Notes: generated by a model not told the origin, from the letters alone. A stretch of DNA of 64,000 bases from Bacteroidales bacterium (GCA_900769945.1 CAAGIO010000017.1:1-64000), one strand, 5' to 3'. Numbered from the stretch's first letter, positions 25,101-34,168 are shown. Translations and numbers: made by a program.

Positions 25101-26095
25101 GCTGACCAAGGAAGCACCTCCGGAATAACGGTTTTCTCAATATCGAAGTGATATATTCCATTATCTTTATTTTTCTTCAACTGTTTCTTTTTCAGCTCTT
25201 TAATGAAGAGTTTTTGGAAAGCTCTTCCATTTTTGCCGGCACCTTCTAAGACGACTTCAACAGACAATTTAGAAGGTATCTGCTTTGGGTCGAAAGCCAA
25301 GTCAACGCCAAGGGAGAAAACTCCATTCTCATATTTGCTGTCGAGGCCGGCGTTCACAAAGAAGTCGAAGACGTTAAGCTTTGGTTTTGAGTAAATGATG
25401 ACGTCGCGGGTGATACCGCTCATGCGCCAATAATCCTGGGCCTCAAGATAAGAGCCGTCGCAGAACCTGTACATCTCGACAGCGAGGGTGTTTTTCACAT
25501 CATCACCGAAATCGACAAAGGCAGTAACATCGAACTCGGCGGGAGTCTTAGAGTCCTCCGAATAACCCACGAAAGAGCCGTTAACCCAGAGATACATACA
25601 CGATTTCGCAGCCCCGAAGTTGATATACACATTTCTTCCCTCCCACTCTGCTGGCAGCTGGAAAGATGTGCGGTAACAGCCCACAGGATTATACTCCGTT
25701 GGTGCATAAGGAGGATTCGACTTGAACTCATTAGCCACGTTAACATAGACAGGCTGTCCGTAACCGTTTAGCTCCCAGTTGCCCGGCACAGGCATTGAGC
25801 CCCAGCCCGCACAATCGTATTCCCTATCATAAAACCCCACAGGCTTCTCAGCAGGAGTGTTGACATAGAAGAAACTCCAATCGCCATTGATACAACGATA
25901 ATAGTCCGACTCGCTGTAAGCCAATCTATTAACGCCGTCCTCATCTGAATAGGGAATGACATTGGTTCGTGGAGCCACCTTGTTCACTTGGAATACCGAC
26001 AAATCGTTCCACCATTCGCCTAAATTTGCCGTCTGTGCAAACGATGCTAACGACAACATCAAGACACTCAATAAGATAACAGTCTTTTTCGTCAT
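22175..26095 (-). CDS. Secreted GH2 beta-galactosidase with C-terminal accessory domains
   Basis: The 1306-aa protein has a signal peptide (cleavage after SFAQ) and the full LacZ-type GH2 core: a sugar-binding N-domain, GVNRHEH, CHYPDD, the acid/base glutamate in WSVGNECGNG and the nucleophile in IMVEYCHAMGN. A large beta-galactosidase small-chain domain follows (about 760-1050). After it come a chitobiase/hexosaminidase C-terminal-like module (YTLDGSEPTRKSILYKGPF) and an F5/8 type C-like domain to the end, both carbohydrate-contacting. It probably cleaves beta-galactosides from host or dietary glycans in the periplasm. The ATG at 26095 (MTKKTVILL) is chosen because upstream codons give no signal peptide. 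Confidence 0.93.
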   Translation of the reverse strand: MTKKTVILLSVLMLSLASFAQTANLGEWWNDLSVFQVNKVAPRTNVIPYSDEDGVNRLAYSESDYYRCINGDWSFFYVNTPAEKPVGFYDREYDCAGWGSMPVPGNWELNGYGQPVYVNVANEFKSNPPYAPTEYNPVGCYRTSFQLPAEWEGRNVYINFGAAKSCMYLWVNGSFVGYSEDSKTPAEFDVTAFVDFGDDVKNTLAVEMYRFCDGSYLEAQDYWRMSGITRDVIIYSKPKLNVFDFFVNAGLDSKYENGVFSLGVDLAFDPKQIPSKLSVEVVLEGAGKNGRAFQKLFIKELKKKQLKKNKDNGIYHFDIEKTVIPEVLPWSAEKPNLYNLVIRIKDKDGIVVESVGAKVGFRTTEVKDGLLQVNGQPIMVKGVNRHEHSGATGQYVSRKTMEQDVQIMLENNINTVRTCHYPDDTYWYELCDKYGIYVIDEANNESHPQGYGVNSLAKKEEWKEPFLYRCRNMLERDKNHPSIIVWSVGNECGNGVCTKACYDWMKGRDTSRPVICERAIYDYNTDFIGLMYSSVDYLERFAIEHLDSLNRPFIMVEYCHAMGNSCGGLQDYMEVFEKYPQLQGGCIWDFVDQSIVLFDNDLKKNWYAAGGDLGEIPDCGDDDSFCINGLITSDRIPHNHILEVRKAYQNVKVVPTNISEGIFEIYNKFNFTDLNELECSYSIYTNERQLQNNKLNVDCAPGQSVSVKIPVPVANVVDGVVTGTPNVEYFIDFSFVKDAREVAYEQFKLDIPSANPVEVKDAPKVDVRQTADAIVVSNKGFSFTINKKEGIPSSFKYGDNELLEGSIKPNFWRAPTLNDDVDGNARKKWTAAGLDNLRPNENKHFEVRRIDGGHVAVTVLLELVNANDEVVVRTGQTYVIDGFGNVVVTLNVQPTARVETFAKVGTQMRIPLRYNRVTYFGKDTENYPDRDMAGRVGVYSVDAASLFEMHEEPQESGNRSDVRWFALTDRDGNGIFVSGKENLNFSMYQYSDEELTKAERINQIKTAPFWTVNIDHKQAPLGTATCGPDALDKYLIKNAMYEYSFRIRPFSNKETNPKKLYQENVFDVSSQCPVPQFSTNIEKFNSPMEVTLTAEGVDNLEIYYTLDGSEPTRKSILYKGPFTMNNTVTLKAKAFAADATPSFTMTNTFEKIVISGTTFKTEPSKNYSKDKDIALMDKKFGTVGVWGDNWLGFQGDDMDALIELSEAVDMEKVYVGFAISPDSWVLSPKEVLVSTSSDGVTFSEPVVAEMPVFAGNPNVRGDARAKVYAKDVRYIRVIVKNYGVLPEKHPYKGEKAWIMIDEVRYE

Positions 26096-26205
26096 ATTAC
26101 TTAAATTTAATATCAAAATGCGAAAATAAGAATTTTTCCGAAACATAAAATGAAAAATCAAAGATTAAATTTTTATTATTCACTATAAAGTTCAAAGAAA
26201 AAGTA

Positions 26206-26213
26206 TATCTTTG
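26206..26213 (+). promoter_or_regulatory. Candidate -7 element of the 70-aa lipoprotein gene
   Basis: TATCTTTG followed by C lies 13 nt before the ATG at 26227, in the spacer divergent from the beta-galactosidase gene. Confidence 0.6.
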
Positions 26214-26226
26214 CAAAATAAAAAAA

Positions 26227-26439
26227 ATGAAAAAGACGATATACATCATACTGTTGGCGGCAGTGGCCATTTCATGTGTGTCATGCGAGAAGCAATGCGT
26301 ATGCAAAAGCCTCGAAAACGGTTCTGAATCAGTGATTTATAACGCATATTCGAAGAAAGATTGTGCCGACTTTGAGGCATATTACGACGAGCTTTTCAAT
26401 GAGCATCTCTACGAATGCTCTTATGGGTTCAAGAAGTAG
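26227..26439 (+). CDS. Small cysteine-rich predicted lipoprotein
   Basis: The 70-aa protein starts MKKTIYIILLAAVAISCVSC, a signal peptide with a possible lipobox cysteine at residue 17 or 20. The mature chain has a CVCK motif and two further cysteines (DCADFEA, YECSYGF), so disulfide or metal contacts are plausible. I do not recognise a family. It has its own promoter element and is not obviously in an operon; the next gene starts 120 nt later from another TAnnTTTG element. Confidence 0.65.
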   Translation: MKKTIYIILLAAVAISCVSCEKQCVCKSLENGSESVIYNAYSKKDCADFEAYYDELFNEHLYECSYGFKK

Positions 26440-26531
26440 AGTGTCGGAATGAGAGGCAGAACATTAATGAGGAAAAAATGTTTATTCGGTGAATTTCACA
26501 ACAGCTGTCACCGCAGATTTTAGTAATTGAC

Positions 26532-26539
26532 TATTTTTG
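26532..26539 (+). promoter_or_regulatory. Candidate -7 element of the GT-C gene
   Basis: TATTTTTG followed by C lies 21 nt before the ATG at 26560. The in-frame TTG at 26527 precedes this element and so is not the start. Confidence 0.55.
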
Positions 26540-26559
26540 CTGAAAACCACGACGAGAAT

Positions 26560-28080
26560 ATGACGAGTCATCTAAGAAAAATTAAGGACGAGCACCCCGT
26601 GATGCTTGTGTTGTTGGCGGCACTTATTGTGCGTGTCATTGCAGCCATTTTCTCAAAAGGCTACGGATTCGATATTGAGCATTTCACATATATCGAGATG
26701 ACGAACGCATGGCTTGACAACGTAGAGTATCCGTACTACGACAGTCCTTCCGGTATCAGCCTTTTCTATATCTCCATCAACTACCTCATCTTCGGTTTCT
26801 TCAAACTCATAGGAGTTCACGACCCGCAATGGCTGATGTTCTTCAGCAGACTGATTCATGGAGTTTTCTCATTATTAGTCATATCATTAGGCTATAGAAT
26901 CTCAAAAATACTTTCAGACAGGGACAGTGCAATAAAAGTGGCATGGGTTCTTGCTCTGCTTTGGTTTATGCCGTATGTCAGCGTCCATAACACGGCACAG
27001 GCGGTTGCTATGCCCTTCCTGATGTACGGGGTCCTTGTCATCGTGAGACAAGAGAAGAACTACAGAAGCAACATGACGGAGAAGATTCACCGCACCTCAT
27101 TTATTATAGCGGGCTTCTTCCTCGGACTCGCCTTCTCAATATGGTACCAGTGCATCATCTTCTATGTAGGAATAATTATTGCCCTTGCAATGATGATGAG
27201 ATGGAAAGGCATTCTGATGTCGCTGTTTGGCTTTGTTGTCGCAACAGGGATAACACAGACAATACCCGACCTTATAGTGTGGGGCAGGCCTTTCGTTGAG
27301 CTGGGCGAGTTTTTCACCAACAGCAGGATATATCTTTTCAGCGGCAATGCCCAGGCCTCTTGGATTTACTACAGTTTCCTAACAATTATTGCAGGTCTCA
27401 TCCCTCCGTCGAGCCTCCTTTTGATGTTCGGATTCTTCAGGACATGGCGCAAACACCTGCTCATCTTCCTGCCCACACTGCTGTTCCTGCTCTATTACAC
27501 CATCTTCCCGAACAATAACGAGATTTACATCCTGCCTGTAGTGCCATTGTTCATTATCTGCGGCATTTCCGGCTGGACTGATTTCAGAAACAGCTATGTC
27601 CTATCGAAAAAATGCGACACCGCCATCCATTACTGCAACGCATTCTCAATACTTCTCAACACCGCACTTCTCTTTATCTTCATAACAATCTACCCGAACA
27701 AACCTGAAGTGAAGGCTATGAGATATTTGTCAAAAGATAACAATGTCAACTCTTTTGTTATCAATGATATAAGTAATAACCAGATGAAACGCCCTCCTCT
27801 TTTCTACGAGAAGCACTGGTCGGATTATCTCATCGTTGACGACGAAAACAGCAATATATTAATAGGTATAGACAGCCCACAATATATTATTTTCAGGGAC
27901 ACTAAAGATTTAGAGCGCCGGGTGGAAGAGATGAAGAGCTATTTCCCTGAAATGAGATACGATGTCACATTCAAGCCACACTTCACCCAGATTCTGTTGA
28001 ACGCCCTGAATAACACGAGTGACGACGGGATTATTACAATCTACAAAGTTGATTATGACAAAAGAGGAAGCAAGAAATAG
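26560..28080 (+). CDS. Multi-spanning membrane protein, probable GT-C fold glycosyltransferase
   Basis: The 506-aa protein has about nine or ten membrane helices and an early periplasmic loop with GYGFDIEHFTYIEMTNAWLD, resembling the acidic first loop of GT-C glycosyltransferases (GT39/GT22/ArnT-like) that use lipid-linked sugars. A soluble C-terminal part (about 400-506) follows the last helix. Donor and acceptor are unknown. The last 26 nt overlap ligA, so the two are translated from one message, though a functional link is doubtful. The start is set at the ATG at 26560, 21 nt after the promoter element. Confidence 0.7.
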   Translation: MTSHLRKIKDEHPVMLVLLAALIVRVIAAIFSKGYGFDIEHFTYIEMTNAWLDNVEYPYYDSPSGISLFYISINYLIFGFFKLIGVHDPQWLMFFSRLIHGVFSLLVISLGYRISKILSDRDSAIKVAWVLALLWFMPYVSVHNTAQAVAMPFLMYGVLVIVRQEKNYRSNMTEKIHRTSFIIAGFFLGLAFSIWYQCIIFYVGIIIALAMMMRWKGILMSLFGFVVATGITQTIPDLIVWGRPFVELGEFFTNSRIYLFSGNAQASWIYYSFLTIIAGLIPPSSLLLMFGFFRTWRKHLLIFLPTLLFLLYYTIFPNNNEIYILPVVPLFIICGISGWTDFRNSYVLSKKCDTAIHYCNAFSILLNTALLFIFITIYPNKPEVKAMRYLSKDNNVNSFVINDISNNQMKRPPLFYEKHWSDYLIVDDENSNILIGIDSPQYIIFRDTKDLERRVEEMKSYFPEMRYDVTFKPHFTQILLNALNNTSDDGIITIYKVDYDKRGSKK

Positions 28081-30160
28081 GATAGCCGAGTTAAGTGATA
28101 CCATTGAATATCACAACAGAAGATACTACATCTTAAACCAGCCGAGCATAAGCGACTATGAGTTCGATATGCTTATGGAGGAACTCATCTCGCTTGAGAA
28201 GCTATTTCCAGAATACGCGTTGCCTTCATCACCAACAAAACGCGTCGGCGGTGACCTTACAAAAGAGTTCCCTACAGTGAGACATCGCTATCCAATGCTC
28301 TCATTATCAAACTCATACAATCGTGGAGAGATAATTGACTTCATCAAAAGGATTGAAAAAACGATAGATGAGTCGGTTGAGTTTGTGTGCGAGTTAAAGT
28401 TCGACGGCGTATCGATAAGCCTCACTTATGAAGACGGAATATTGACAAGGGGCGTCACTCGAGGTGATGGCGCACAAGGCGACGATGTGACAACCAACGT
28501 AAAGACTATTAGGTCTATTCCATTGAAACTCAAGGGTGACTATCCAAATTTCTTAGAGATGAGGGGCGAGATAATAATGCCTCACGACAGTTTCCGCAAC
28601 ACCAACAGGGAACGCGAGGAGCTTGGACTGCCCTTGTTCGCGAACCCAAGGAACGCTGCCGCCGGGACCATCAAGCTCTTCGACTCAAGGGAAGCCGCTA
28701 ACCGCCGCCTCGACAACTACTGTTACTATATGATGTCGGACAACATCCCCTACGAGACACACTACGAGAGCCTCATGGCAGCAAGAGAATGGGGATTCAA
28801 CATCTCAAACCATATCGCTCTGTGCAAAAACATTGATGAAATAGAGGACTTCATAAACTATTGGGACACAGAAAGAAAGAACCTCCCCTTCGACATCGAC
28901 GGAATAGTGATAAAGGTAAACAGCTTCGCTCAAAGAGAAATCCTCGGACTTACAGCAAAGTCACCAAGATGGGCCATAGCTTACAAGTTCAAGGCGGAGC
29001 AAGTGAAGACACGACTGTTAAGCGTTGATTTCCAAGTAGGAAGACACGGCACCATCACCCCAGTGGCAAACCTTCAACCGGTACAGTTAGCTGGCACAAC
29101 AGTAAAAAGAGCCACATTGAACAACGCCGACTTCATCAAACAACTCGACCTGCATTACAACGACATAGTGAAGGTGGAGAAAGGCGGAGAGATTATCCCT
29201 AAAATAGTAGGCATCGACGTTGAGAGCCGTAATGACGAGCAATCGGAGGTACAGTTCATTGAGAGATGTCCAGAGTGCGGAGCGAAACTTATTCAGAATG
29301 AAGGCGAAGCGGCATGGTACTGCCCAAACAGCTCCGGCTGCCCTCCCCAGATAAAAGGAAGGATAGAGCATTTCATCAGCCGCAAAGCAATGAACATCGA
29401 AAGCCTCGGAGAAGGCAAAGTGCAGGTGCTCTTCGACAATAATCTCATAAAAAATTATGCCGACCTCTACGACCTGACATACGAAAAGATGTTCGGCCTT
29501 GAAAATGTAGTAGTGATAAACGATGACTTCAATCTGCAGGACAGCCCAAAGACACGCAAAGTTTCTTTCAAAGAAAAAACAGTCAACAACATTTTAAAAT
29601 CGTTACAAAAGTCGAAGGAAGTGCCTTTTGCAAGAGTGTTGTTTGCATTGGGAATCAAAGAAGTAGGTGAAGTAACGGCAAAAATATTAGCAAACACCTT
29701 CATAGATATTGACGCAATAGCAAGTGCCTCTGTCGAAGAGCTCCAAGAAGTGAACACTGTGGGAGTCACTATCGCTGAAAGCATAAGGAACTTCTTTGAC
29801 AAGCCGGAAAACATTATCATAATAGAGCGGCTAAAAAAGGCAGGACTTCAGTTTAATAACGAGAAAAAGGCTGTTTCTGAGAGCCAAGCCCTCGCCGGAA
29901 AAAGCATTGTCGTAAGTGGAGTGTTTTCAAGTTTTAGTAGAGATGAGATAAAGCAACTTATTGAATATCACGGTGGTAAAAATTCCTCTTCAATATCTTC
30001 AAAAACGGATTTCTTGCTTGCAGGAGAGAAAATGGGGCCTGAGAAAAAGAAGAAAGCAGAAGCGTTGAATGTAAAGATTATCAATGAGGACGAATTCCTG
30101 AAGATGATCGAGGAGCCAAGAGAGAAGAAAGCGACACCCGTTCAAGGGAGATTATTTTAA
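28055..30160 (+). CDS. ligA: NAD-dependent DNA ligase
   Basis: LigA seals nicks in replication and repair using NAD+. The 701-aa protein has the Ia domain with the YYxxxxPxxSDYxFDxL pattern, the adenylated lysine in ELKFDG (Lys115), the OB fold, a four-cysteine zinc finger (CPECGAKL to CPNSSGCPPQ), helix-hairpin-helix repeats and a C-terminal BRCT domain (LAGKSIVVSGVFSSFSRDE). It is slightly longer than the usual 670 residues because of an insertion between the zinc finger and HhH region (near FGLENVVVINDDFNLQD). The ATG at 28055 is used; an earlier GTG would only lengthen the overlap with the membrane protein gene. Confidence 0.96.
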   Translation: MTKEEARNRIAELSDTIEYHNRRYYILNQPSISDYEFDMLMEELISLEKLFPEYALPSSPTKRVGGDLTKEFPTVRHRYPMLSLSNSYNRGEIIDFIKRIEKTIDESVEFVCELKFDGVSISLTYEDGILTRGVTRGDGAQGDDVTTNVKTIRSIPLKLKGDYPNFLEMRGEIIMPHDSFRNTNREREELGLPLFANPRNAAAGTIKLFDSREAANRRLDNYCYYMMSDNIPYETHYESLMAAREWGFNISNHIALCKNIDEIEDFINYWDTERKNLPFDIDGIVIKVNSFAQREILGLTAKSPRWAIAYKFKAEQVKTRLLSVDFQVGRHGTITPVANLQPVQLAGTTVKRATLNNADFIKQLDLHYNDIVKVEKGGEIIPKIVGIDVESRNDEQSEVQFIERCPECGAKLIQNEGEAAWYCPNSSGCPPQIKGRIEHFISRKAMNIESLGEGKVQVLFDNNLIKNYADLYDLTYEKMFGLENVVVINDDFNLQDSPKTRKVSFKEKTVNNILKSLQKSKEVPFARVLFALGIKEVGEVTAKILANTFIDIDAIASASVEELQEVNTVGVTIAESIRNFFDKPENIIIIERLKKAGLQFNNEKKAVSESQALAGKSIVVSGVFSSFSRDEIKQLIEYHGGKNSSSISSKTDFLLAGEKMGPEKKKKAEALNVKIINEDEFLKMIEEPREKKATPVQGRLF

Positions 30161-30204
30161 AGTATAACCCTCACCTGCTTGACGGTGGGAAAAAACAAGT
30201 GGAT

Positions 30205-31692
30205 ATGTTGAGAAAATTAAGAATCACAGCGGCGTTTATCTTATTTACTGGATTAACGTTATTATTTTTAGACTTCACGGGGACAATACACGCCTATCTC
30301 GGCTGGATGGCGAAAATACAGTTCCTCCCCGCCTTACTCGCCTCAAACCTGTTCGTTGTAGTTTCAATACTGCTATTCACCATTTTATTCGGAAGGCTTT
30401 ATTGCTCAATAATATGCCCGCTCGGAATATTTCAGGATATTGTCGCGTGGATTACAGAAAGAAGAAAGGAAAACAGATACAGCTTCAAGAAAAACAGAAA
30501 ATGGCTGCGATACGGAATAGCAACAGCATTTATCATTTTACTAATATTCGGTTTCAGCTCCATAGCGTTTGTTTTAGCCCCATATAGCATTTACGGGAAA
30601 ATCGCTTCAAACATCTTCTCCCCCATATATACTTTGATAAACAACGCATTAGCTTATTTTGCCGAAAGAATGGACAGCTACGCCTTCTACTCCGTTGAAG
30701 TCTATATCAAAAGCCTGCCAGCATTCATTATTGCCGTCTTATATTTCATTTTGATTAGTATGTCAGCGGTATTGTTCGGACGCGACTATTGCAACACGGT
30801 ATGCCCAATAGGTGCAATCCTCAGTGTCTTTGCAAAGAAATCCTTGCTCAAGCCACATTTCAACGACAAATGTGTAAGCTGCGGACTTTGCGAGAAGAGA
30901 TGCCGTTGCTCGGCGATAGACACCAAGAACAAAACGATAGACTACTCCAAATGCGTCAGCTGTTTTAACTGCATTGACGAATGTAAGAAAGGAGGAATGA
31001 GTTACGGAAGAATTAAGGAAAACGTTGTAAGACAGAATGATAGCGAAAGCAACAAGGAGGGAACGACGACAAGGAAGGCCTTTCTGATGACGGTGGCGGC
31101 TGTTGCAACAGTACCAGCAATCAAGGCACAGGAAAAGCTTGTTGACGGTGGTCTTGCTGCTATCGAGAAGAAAAAAATGCCGGAGAGGGTGATGCCGTTG
31201 ATGCCACCCGGCTCTGTAAGCCGTGAATCATTTTTAAAACGGTGCGTCAACTGCCAGCTTTGTGTTCAAGCATGCCCTAACGGAGTGCTACGTCCTTCAA
31301 CGAGATTAGAGTCTTTTATGCAGCCGGAGATGTCGTTCGAACTCGGATATTGCCGTCCAGAATGTAACGCCTGCTCACAAGTATGTCCCGCAGGAGCCAT
31401 CAAGCCAATCACGGTGGAGGAAAAGACCGTCATACAGGTTGGCAGAGCAAAATGGATAGGCATGAACTGTGTTCCTTTAAACCAGAACATAGAATGCGGA
31501 AACTGCGCAAGCCATTGTCCCACAGGGGCAATCACCATGGTAGCATACGACCCGAACGACAGCAACTCGCCCAAGGTGCCATTCATCGACGAAGAACGCT
31601 GCATAGGATGCGGAGCTTGCGAACACGTCTGCCCGTCACGACCATTCAGCGCGATATATGTGGAAGGCAATGATATTCAAAGAACCATCTAA
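30205..31692 (+). CDS. NapH/NapG-like fused membrane polyferredoxin
   Basis: The 495-aa protein looks like NapH and NapG joined. The first half has several membrane helices and the two NosR/NapH motifs YCSIICPLG and YCNTVCPIG, then two 4Fe-4S sites (CVSCGLCEKRC, CVSCFNCIDEC). A second hydrophobic segment with a Tat-like start (TRKAFLMTVAAVATVPA) follows, then four more cluster motifs (CVNCQLCVQACP, CNACSQVCP, CGNCASHCP, CIGCGACEHVCP), as in NapG. It should pass electrons across or along the inner membrane. No nitrate reductase gene is adjacent; the partner is the iron-sulfur aldo/keto reductase 12 nt downstream. The ATG at 30205 is preferred over a GTG two codons upstream. Confidence 0.82.
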   Translation: MLRKLRITAAFILFTGLTLLFLDFTGTIHAYLGWMAKIQFLPALLASNLFVVVSILLFTILFGRLYCSIICPLGIFQDIVAWITERRKENRYSFKKNRKWLRYGIATAFIILLIFGFSSIAFVLAPYSIYGKIASNIFSPIYTLINNALAYFAERMDSYAFYSVEVYIKSLPAFIIAVLYFILISMSAVLFGRDYCNTVCPIGAILSVFAKKSLLKPHFNDKCVSCGLCEKRCRCSAIDTKNKTIDYSKCVSCFNCIDECKKGGMSYGRIKENVVRQNDSESNKEGTTTRKAFLMTVAAVATVPAIKAQEKLVDGGLAAIEKKKMPERVMPLMPPGSVSRESFLKRCVNCQLCVQACPNGVLRPSTRLESFMQPEMSFELGYCRPECNACSQVCPAGAIKPITVEEKTVIQVGRAKWIGMNCVPLNQNIECGNCASHCPTGAITMVAYDPNDSNSPKVPFIDEERCIGCGACEHVCPSRPFSAIYVEGNDIQRTI

Positions 31693-31704
31693 TATGCTAA
31701 CATC

Positions 31705-33084
31705 ATGAAAGACAATATATCAAGGAAAGACTTCTTAAAAATCATCGGCGTAGCAACAGCAGCCACAACATTAGCAAGTGCAGGATGCAAACCAAAGTCA
31801 GAGAAATATAACAACACTTATTCTGCAGGAGATATTCCTAAAGACAAGATGACGTACCGCACCAACAGAAACAGCGGCGACGTCGTCTCTATACTCGGAT
31901 ACGGCTGCATGAGGCTTCCAAGAAAAGACAATGAGATAGACCAAGAGATGGTGAACAAACTCACGGACTATGCGATGGAACACGGGGTGAACTATTATGA
32001 CACCGCCCCCGTCTATTGCCAAGGACGCTCCGAAAAATCAATGGGAATAGCCTTGAGCAGGTACGACAGAAGCAAGTACTTCATTGCCACAAAGATGTCA
32101 AACTTCGCTGAAAGCCAATGGAGTAGAGAGGCATCAATGAAGCTTTACCACGACTCTTTCATCAACCTTCAAACCGACTACCTCGACTATTACCTACTTC
32201 ACGCGGTAGGCAACAGCAGCAAGAATCTTGATGGCTGGGACACCTTCAACAAACGCTATATTGAAAACGGAATGATTGATTTTGTCATGGAAGAACGCAA
32301 ATCAGGCCGCATCCGCAACCTCGGATTCTCTTTCCATGGCGACCCGCGAGTGTTTGAATGGCTCATCGACAACCATGACAAATATCATTGGGATTTCGTC
32401 CAGATAGAGATGAACTATGTCGATTGGAAACATGCGCATGACATTGAACCTGACAACATTAACGCTGATTACCTCTACCAACGCTTGAATAACCTCAACA
32501 TTCCCGTTGTGATAATGGAGCCACTTCTCGGAGGCCGTCTCGCCAATCTTCCGGAAAACCTTTCTCTGAAACTGAAACAGAACGCGCCACAAAACAGCAT
32601 CGCTTCATGGGCTTTCCGGTATGTAGGCACCTACCCTAACGTGCTTACAGTGCTGAGCGGTATGACATATATGGAACATCTTCAAGACAACCTACGCACC
32701 TACTGCCCACTTCAGCCTTGCTCCGACAAAGAGATGGCGTTGCTTATGGAAGTCGCTGACCTTTATCTCAAATATCCTATCATCCCTTGCACCGGCTGCC
32801 AATACTGCATGCCTTGTCCTTTCGGCATCGACATCCCGGAGAACTTTAAGTTTTATAATAAATGTGTCAACGAAGGAACAATTGTGGAGAACAAACAGTC
32901 GGAGGAATATAGGAAGGCAAGACGCAAATTCCTCATCGAATACAACAGGACACTTGAAGCGGACAGGCAGGTAGAGCATTGCATCGGCTGCAGACAATGC
33001 GTCTCTCATTGCCCGCAACAAATCAATATTCCTAAACAATTAGGAAGGATTGGTGAGATTGTAGAGTATCTAAAACGAAATTAG
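31705..33084 (+). CDS. Aldo/keto reductase with C-terminal ferredoxin domain, exported lipoprotein
   Basis: The 459-aa protein begins with SRKDFLKIIG, a Tat-like signal with RK in place of RR, and a lipobox ending ASAGC, so it is likely a folded, lipid-anchored periplasmic protein. The catalytic core is an aldo/keto reductase barrel (GYGCMRLPRKD, YYDTAPVYCQGRSE, YYLLHAV). The last 100 residues carry two 4Fe-4S motifs, CTGCQYCMPCP and CIGCRQCVSHCP, unusual for classic NADPH-dependent members but known in a ferredoxin-fused subgroup. With the upstream polyferredoxin it may form an electron-transfer unit that reduces an unknown carbonyl or similar substrate. Confidence 0.87.
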   Translation: MKDNISRKDFLKIIGVATAATTLASAGCKPKSEKYNNTYSAGDIPKDKMTYRTNRNSGDVVSILGYGCMRLPRKDNEIDQEMVNKLTDYAMEHGVNYYDTAPVYCQGRSEKSMGIALSRYDRSKYFIATKMSNFAESQWSREASMKLYHDSFINLQTDYLDYYLLHAVGNSSKNLDGWDTFNKRYIENGMIDFVMEERKSGRIRNLGFSFHGDPRVFEWLIDNHDKYHWDFVQIEMNYVDWKHAHDIEPDNINADYLYQRLNNLNIPVVIMEPLLGGRLANLPENLSLKLKQNAPQNSIASWAFRYVGTYPNVLTVLSGMTYMEHLQDNLRTYCPLQPCSDKEMALLMEVADLYLKYPIIPCTGCQYCMPCPFGIDIPENFKFYNKCVNEGTIVENKQSEEYRKARRKFLIEYNRTLEADRQVEHCIGCRQCVSHCPQQINIPKQLGRIGEIVEYLKRN

Positions 33085-33098
33085 TTCTTTTGTTAAAA

Positions 33099-34121
33099 TC
33101 AGAACTTTATTGAAATATTCATCATTAGGAAATCCAAGACGGTCATTGCTGACATAGCCTCCACTATTGGGAGGACACGAGGTACGACGCACACGTCGTG
33201 GCGGCCTTTTATCTCTATAACCGTTTGATTTCCATTGATATCAACAGTGTTTTGAGGCTGCACGATAGAAGGAATAGGTTTGAAGGCGACGTTAAACACC
33301 ACATCTTCACCATTAGTGATGCCTCCTTGTACGCCACCTGAATGATTTGTGGCAGTGCCGATACCATTATCTTTCATCACGAAGGTATCGTTGCAAGAGC
33401 TTCCCCTCATACCCGCTGCACCGAATCCATCGCCATATTCAAAGCCCTTTGCCGCATTGATACACAACATTGCATGCGCCAAGGCAGCGTGAAACTTGTC
33501 AAACATCGGTTCTCCGAGACCAACGGGGACGTTACGAATCACACAATGAACGACGGCACCAACAGTGTCATGGGCTCTCCTTACCTCTTCTAATATTCCA
33601 TTTATCTCATCTTCATGAAAGCCAGCATCACATTTATGCTCACCAAGTTGGATAACCGAAGATGAGATAGAGATGTAAAAACTATTCAGAATCTGTTTAG
33701 CTATTGCGCCGGCTACAACGCAAGGCAGCAATGTGCGGGCAGAGCTTCTACCTCCACCTGCGAAATCCCTTATCCCATACTTCTCTTGGTAGGTAAAATC
33801 GGCATGGGATGGGCGGAAGACATCTCTAAATGCTTCATAATCGGCTGGTTTACAATCGACATTTCTAACGATGAAAGATAGTGGCGCACCTGTTGTCTTT
33901 CCTTCAAACAAGCCGGAAAGGAACTCCACCTCGTCATTTTCGGAGCGAGCGGACATTACTGCGCCGTTTCCTGGCTTTCGTCTTTTTAACTCATTGGATA
34001 TTAGTTTCATATCAAGCCTCAATCCAGAGGGGCAGCCATCAATGACACCACCGATGGCCGGACCATGCGACTCTCCGAAGGTGGTGAGGCAGAACATCTT
34101 GCCAAAAGTATTTGTGTTCAC
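33099..34121 (-). CDS. aroC: Chorismate synthase
   Basis: AroC makes chorismate from EPSP, the last step of the shikimate pathway, with reduced FMN. The 340-aa protein has the three family signatures: GESHGPAIGGVIDGCPSG, RDFAGGGRSSARTLL, and SGGVQGGITNGEDVVFNVAFKPIPS with the later EIKGRHDVCVVPR. The start is taken as GTG at 34121 (NTNTFGKMF), as the family begins with this NTFG block; an ATG 24 nt inside would remove it. It converges with the aldo/keto reductase gene with 14 nt between stops and lies downstream of the etf terminator, so it should have its own promoter. Confidence 0.96.
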   Translation of the reverse strand: MNTNTFGKMFCLTTFGESHGPAIGGVIDGCPSGLRLDMKLISNELKRRKPGNGAVMSARSENDEVEFLSGLFEGKTTGAPLSFIVRNVDCKPADYEAFRDVFRPSHADFTYQEKYGIRDFAGGGRSSARTLLPCVVAGAIAKQILNSFYISISSSVIQLGEHKCDAGFHEDEINGILEEVRRAHDTVGAVVHCVIRNVPVGLGEPMFDKFHAALAHAMLCINAAKGFEYGDGFGAAGMRGSSCNDTFVMKDNGIGTATNHSGGVQGGITNGEDVVFNVAFKPIPSIVQPQNTVDINGNQTVIEIKGRHDVCVVPRVLPIVEAMSAMTVLDFLMMNISIKF

Positions 34122-34168
34122 AGCGGATTGTATTTTAGAAAGAAAACATCAAAACAAAATGATTTATA

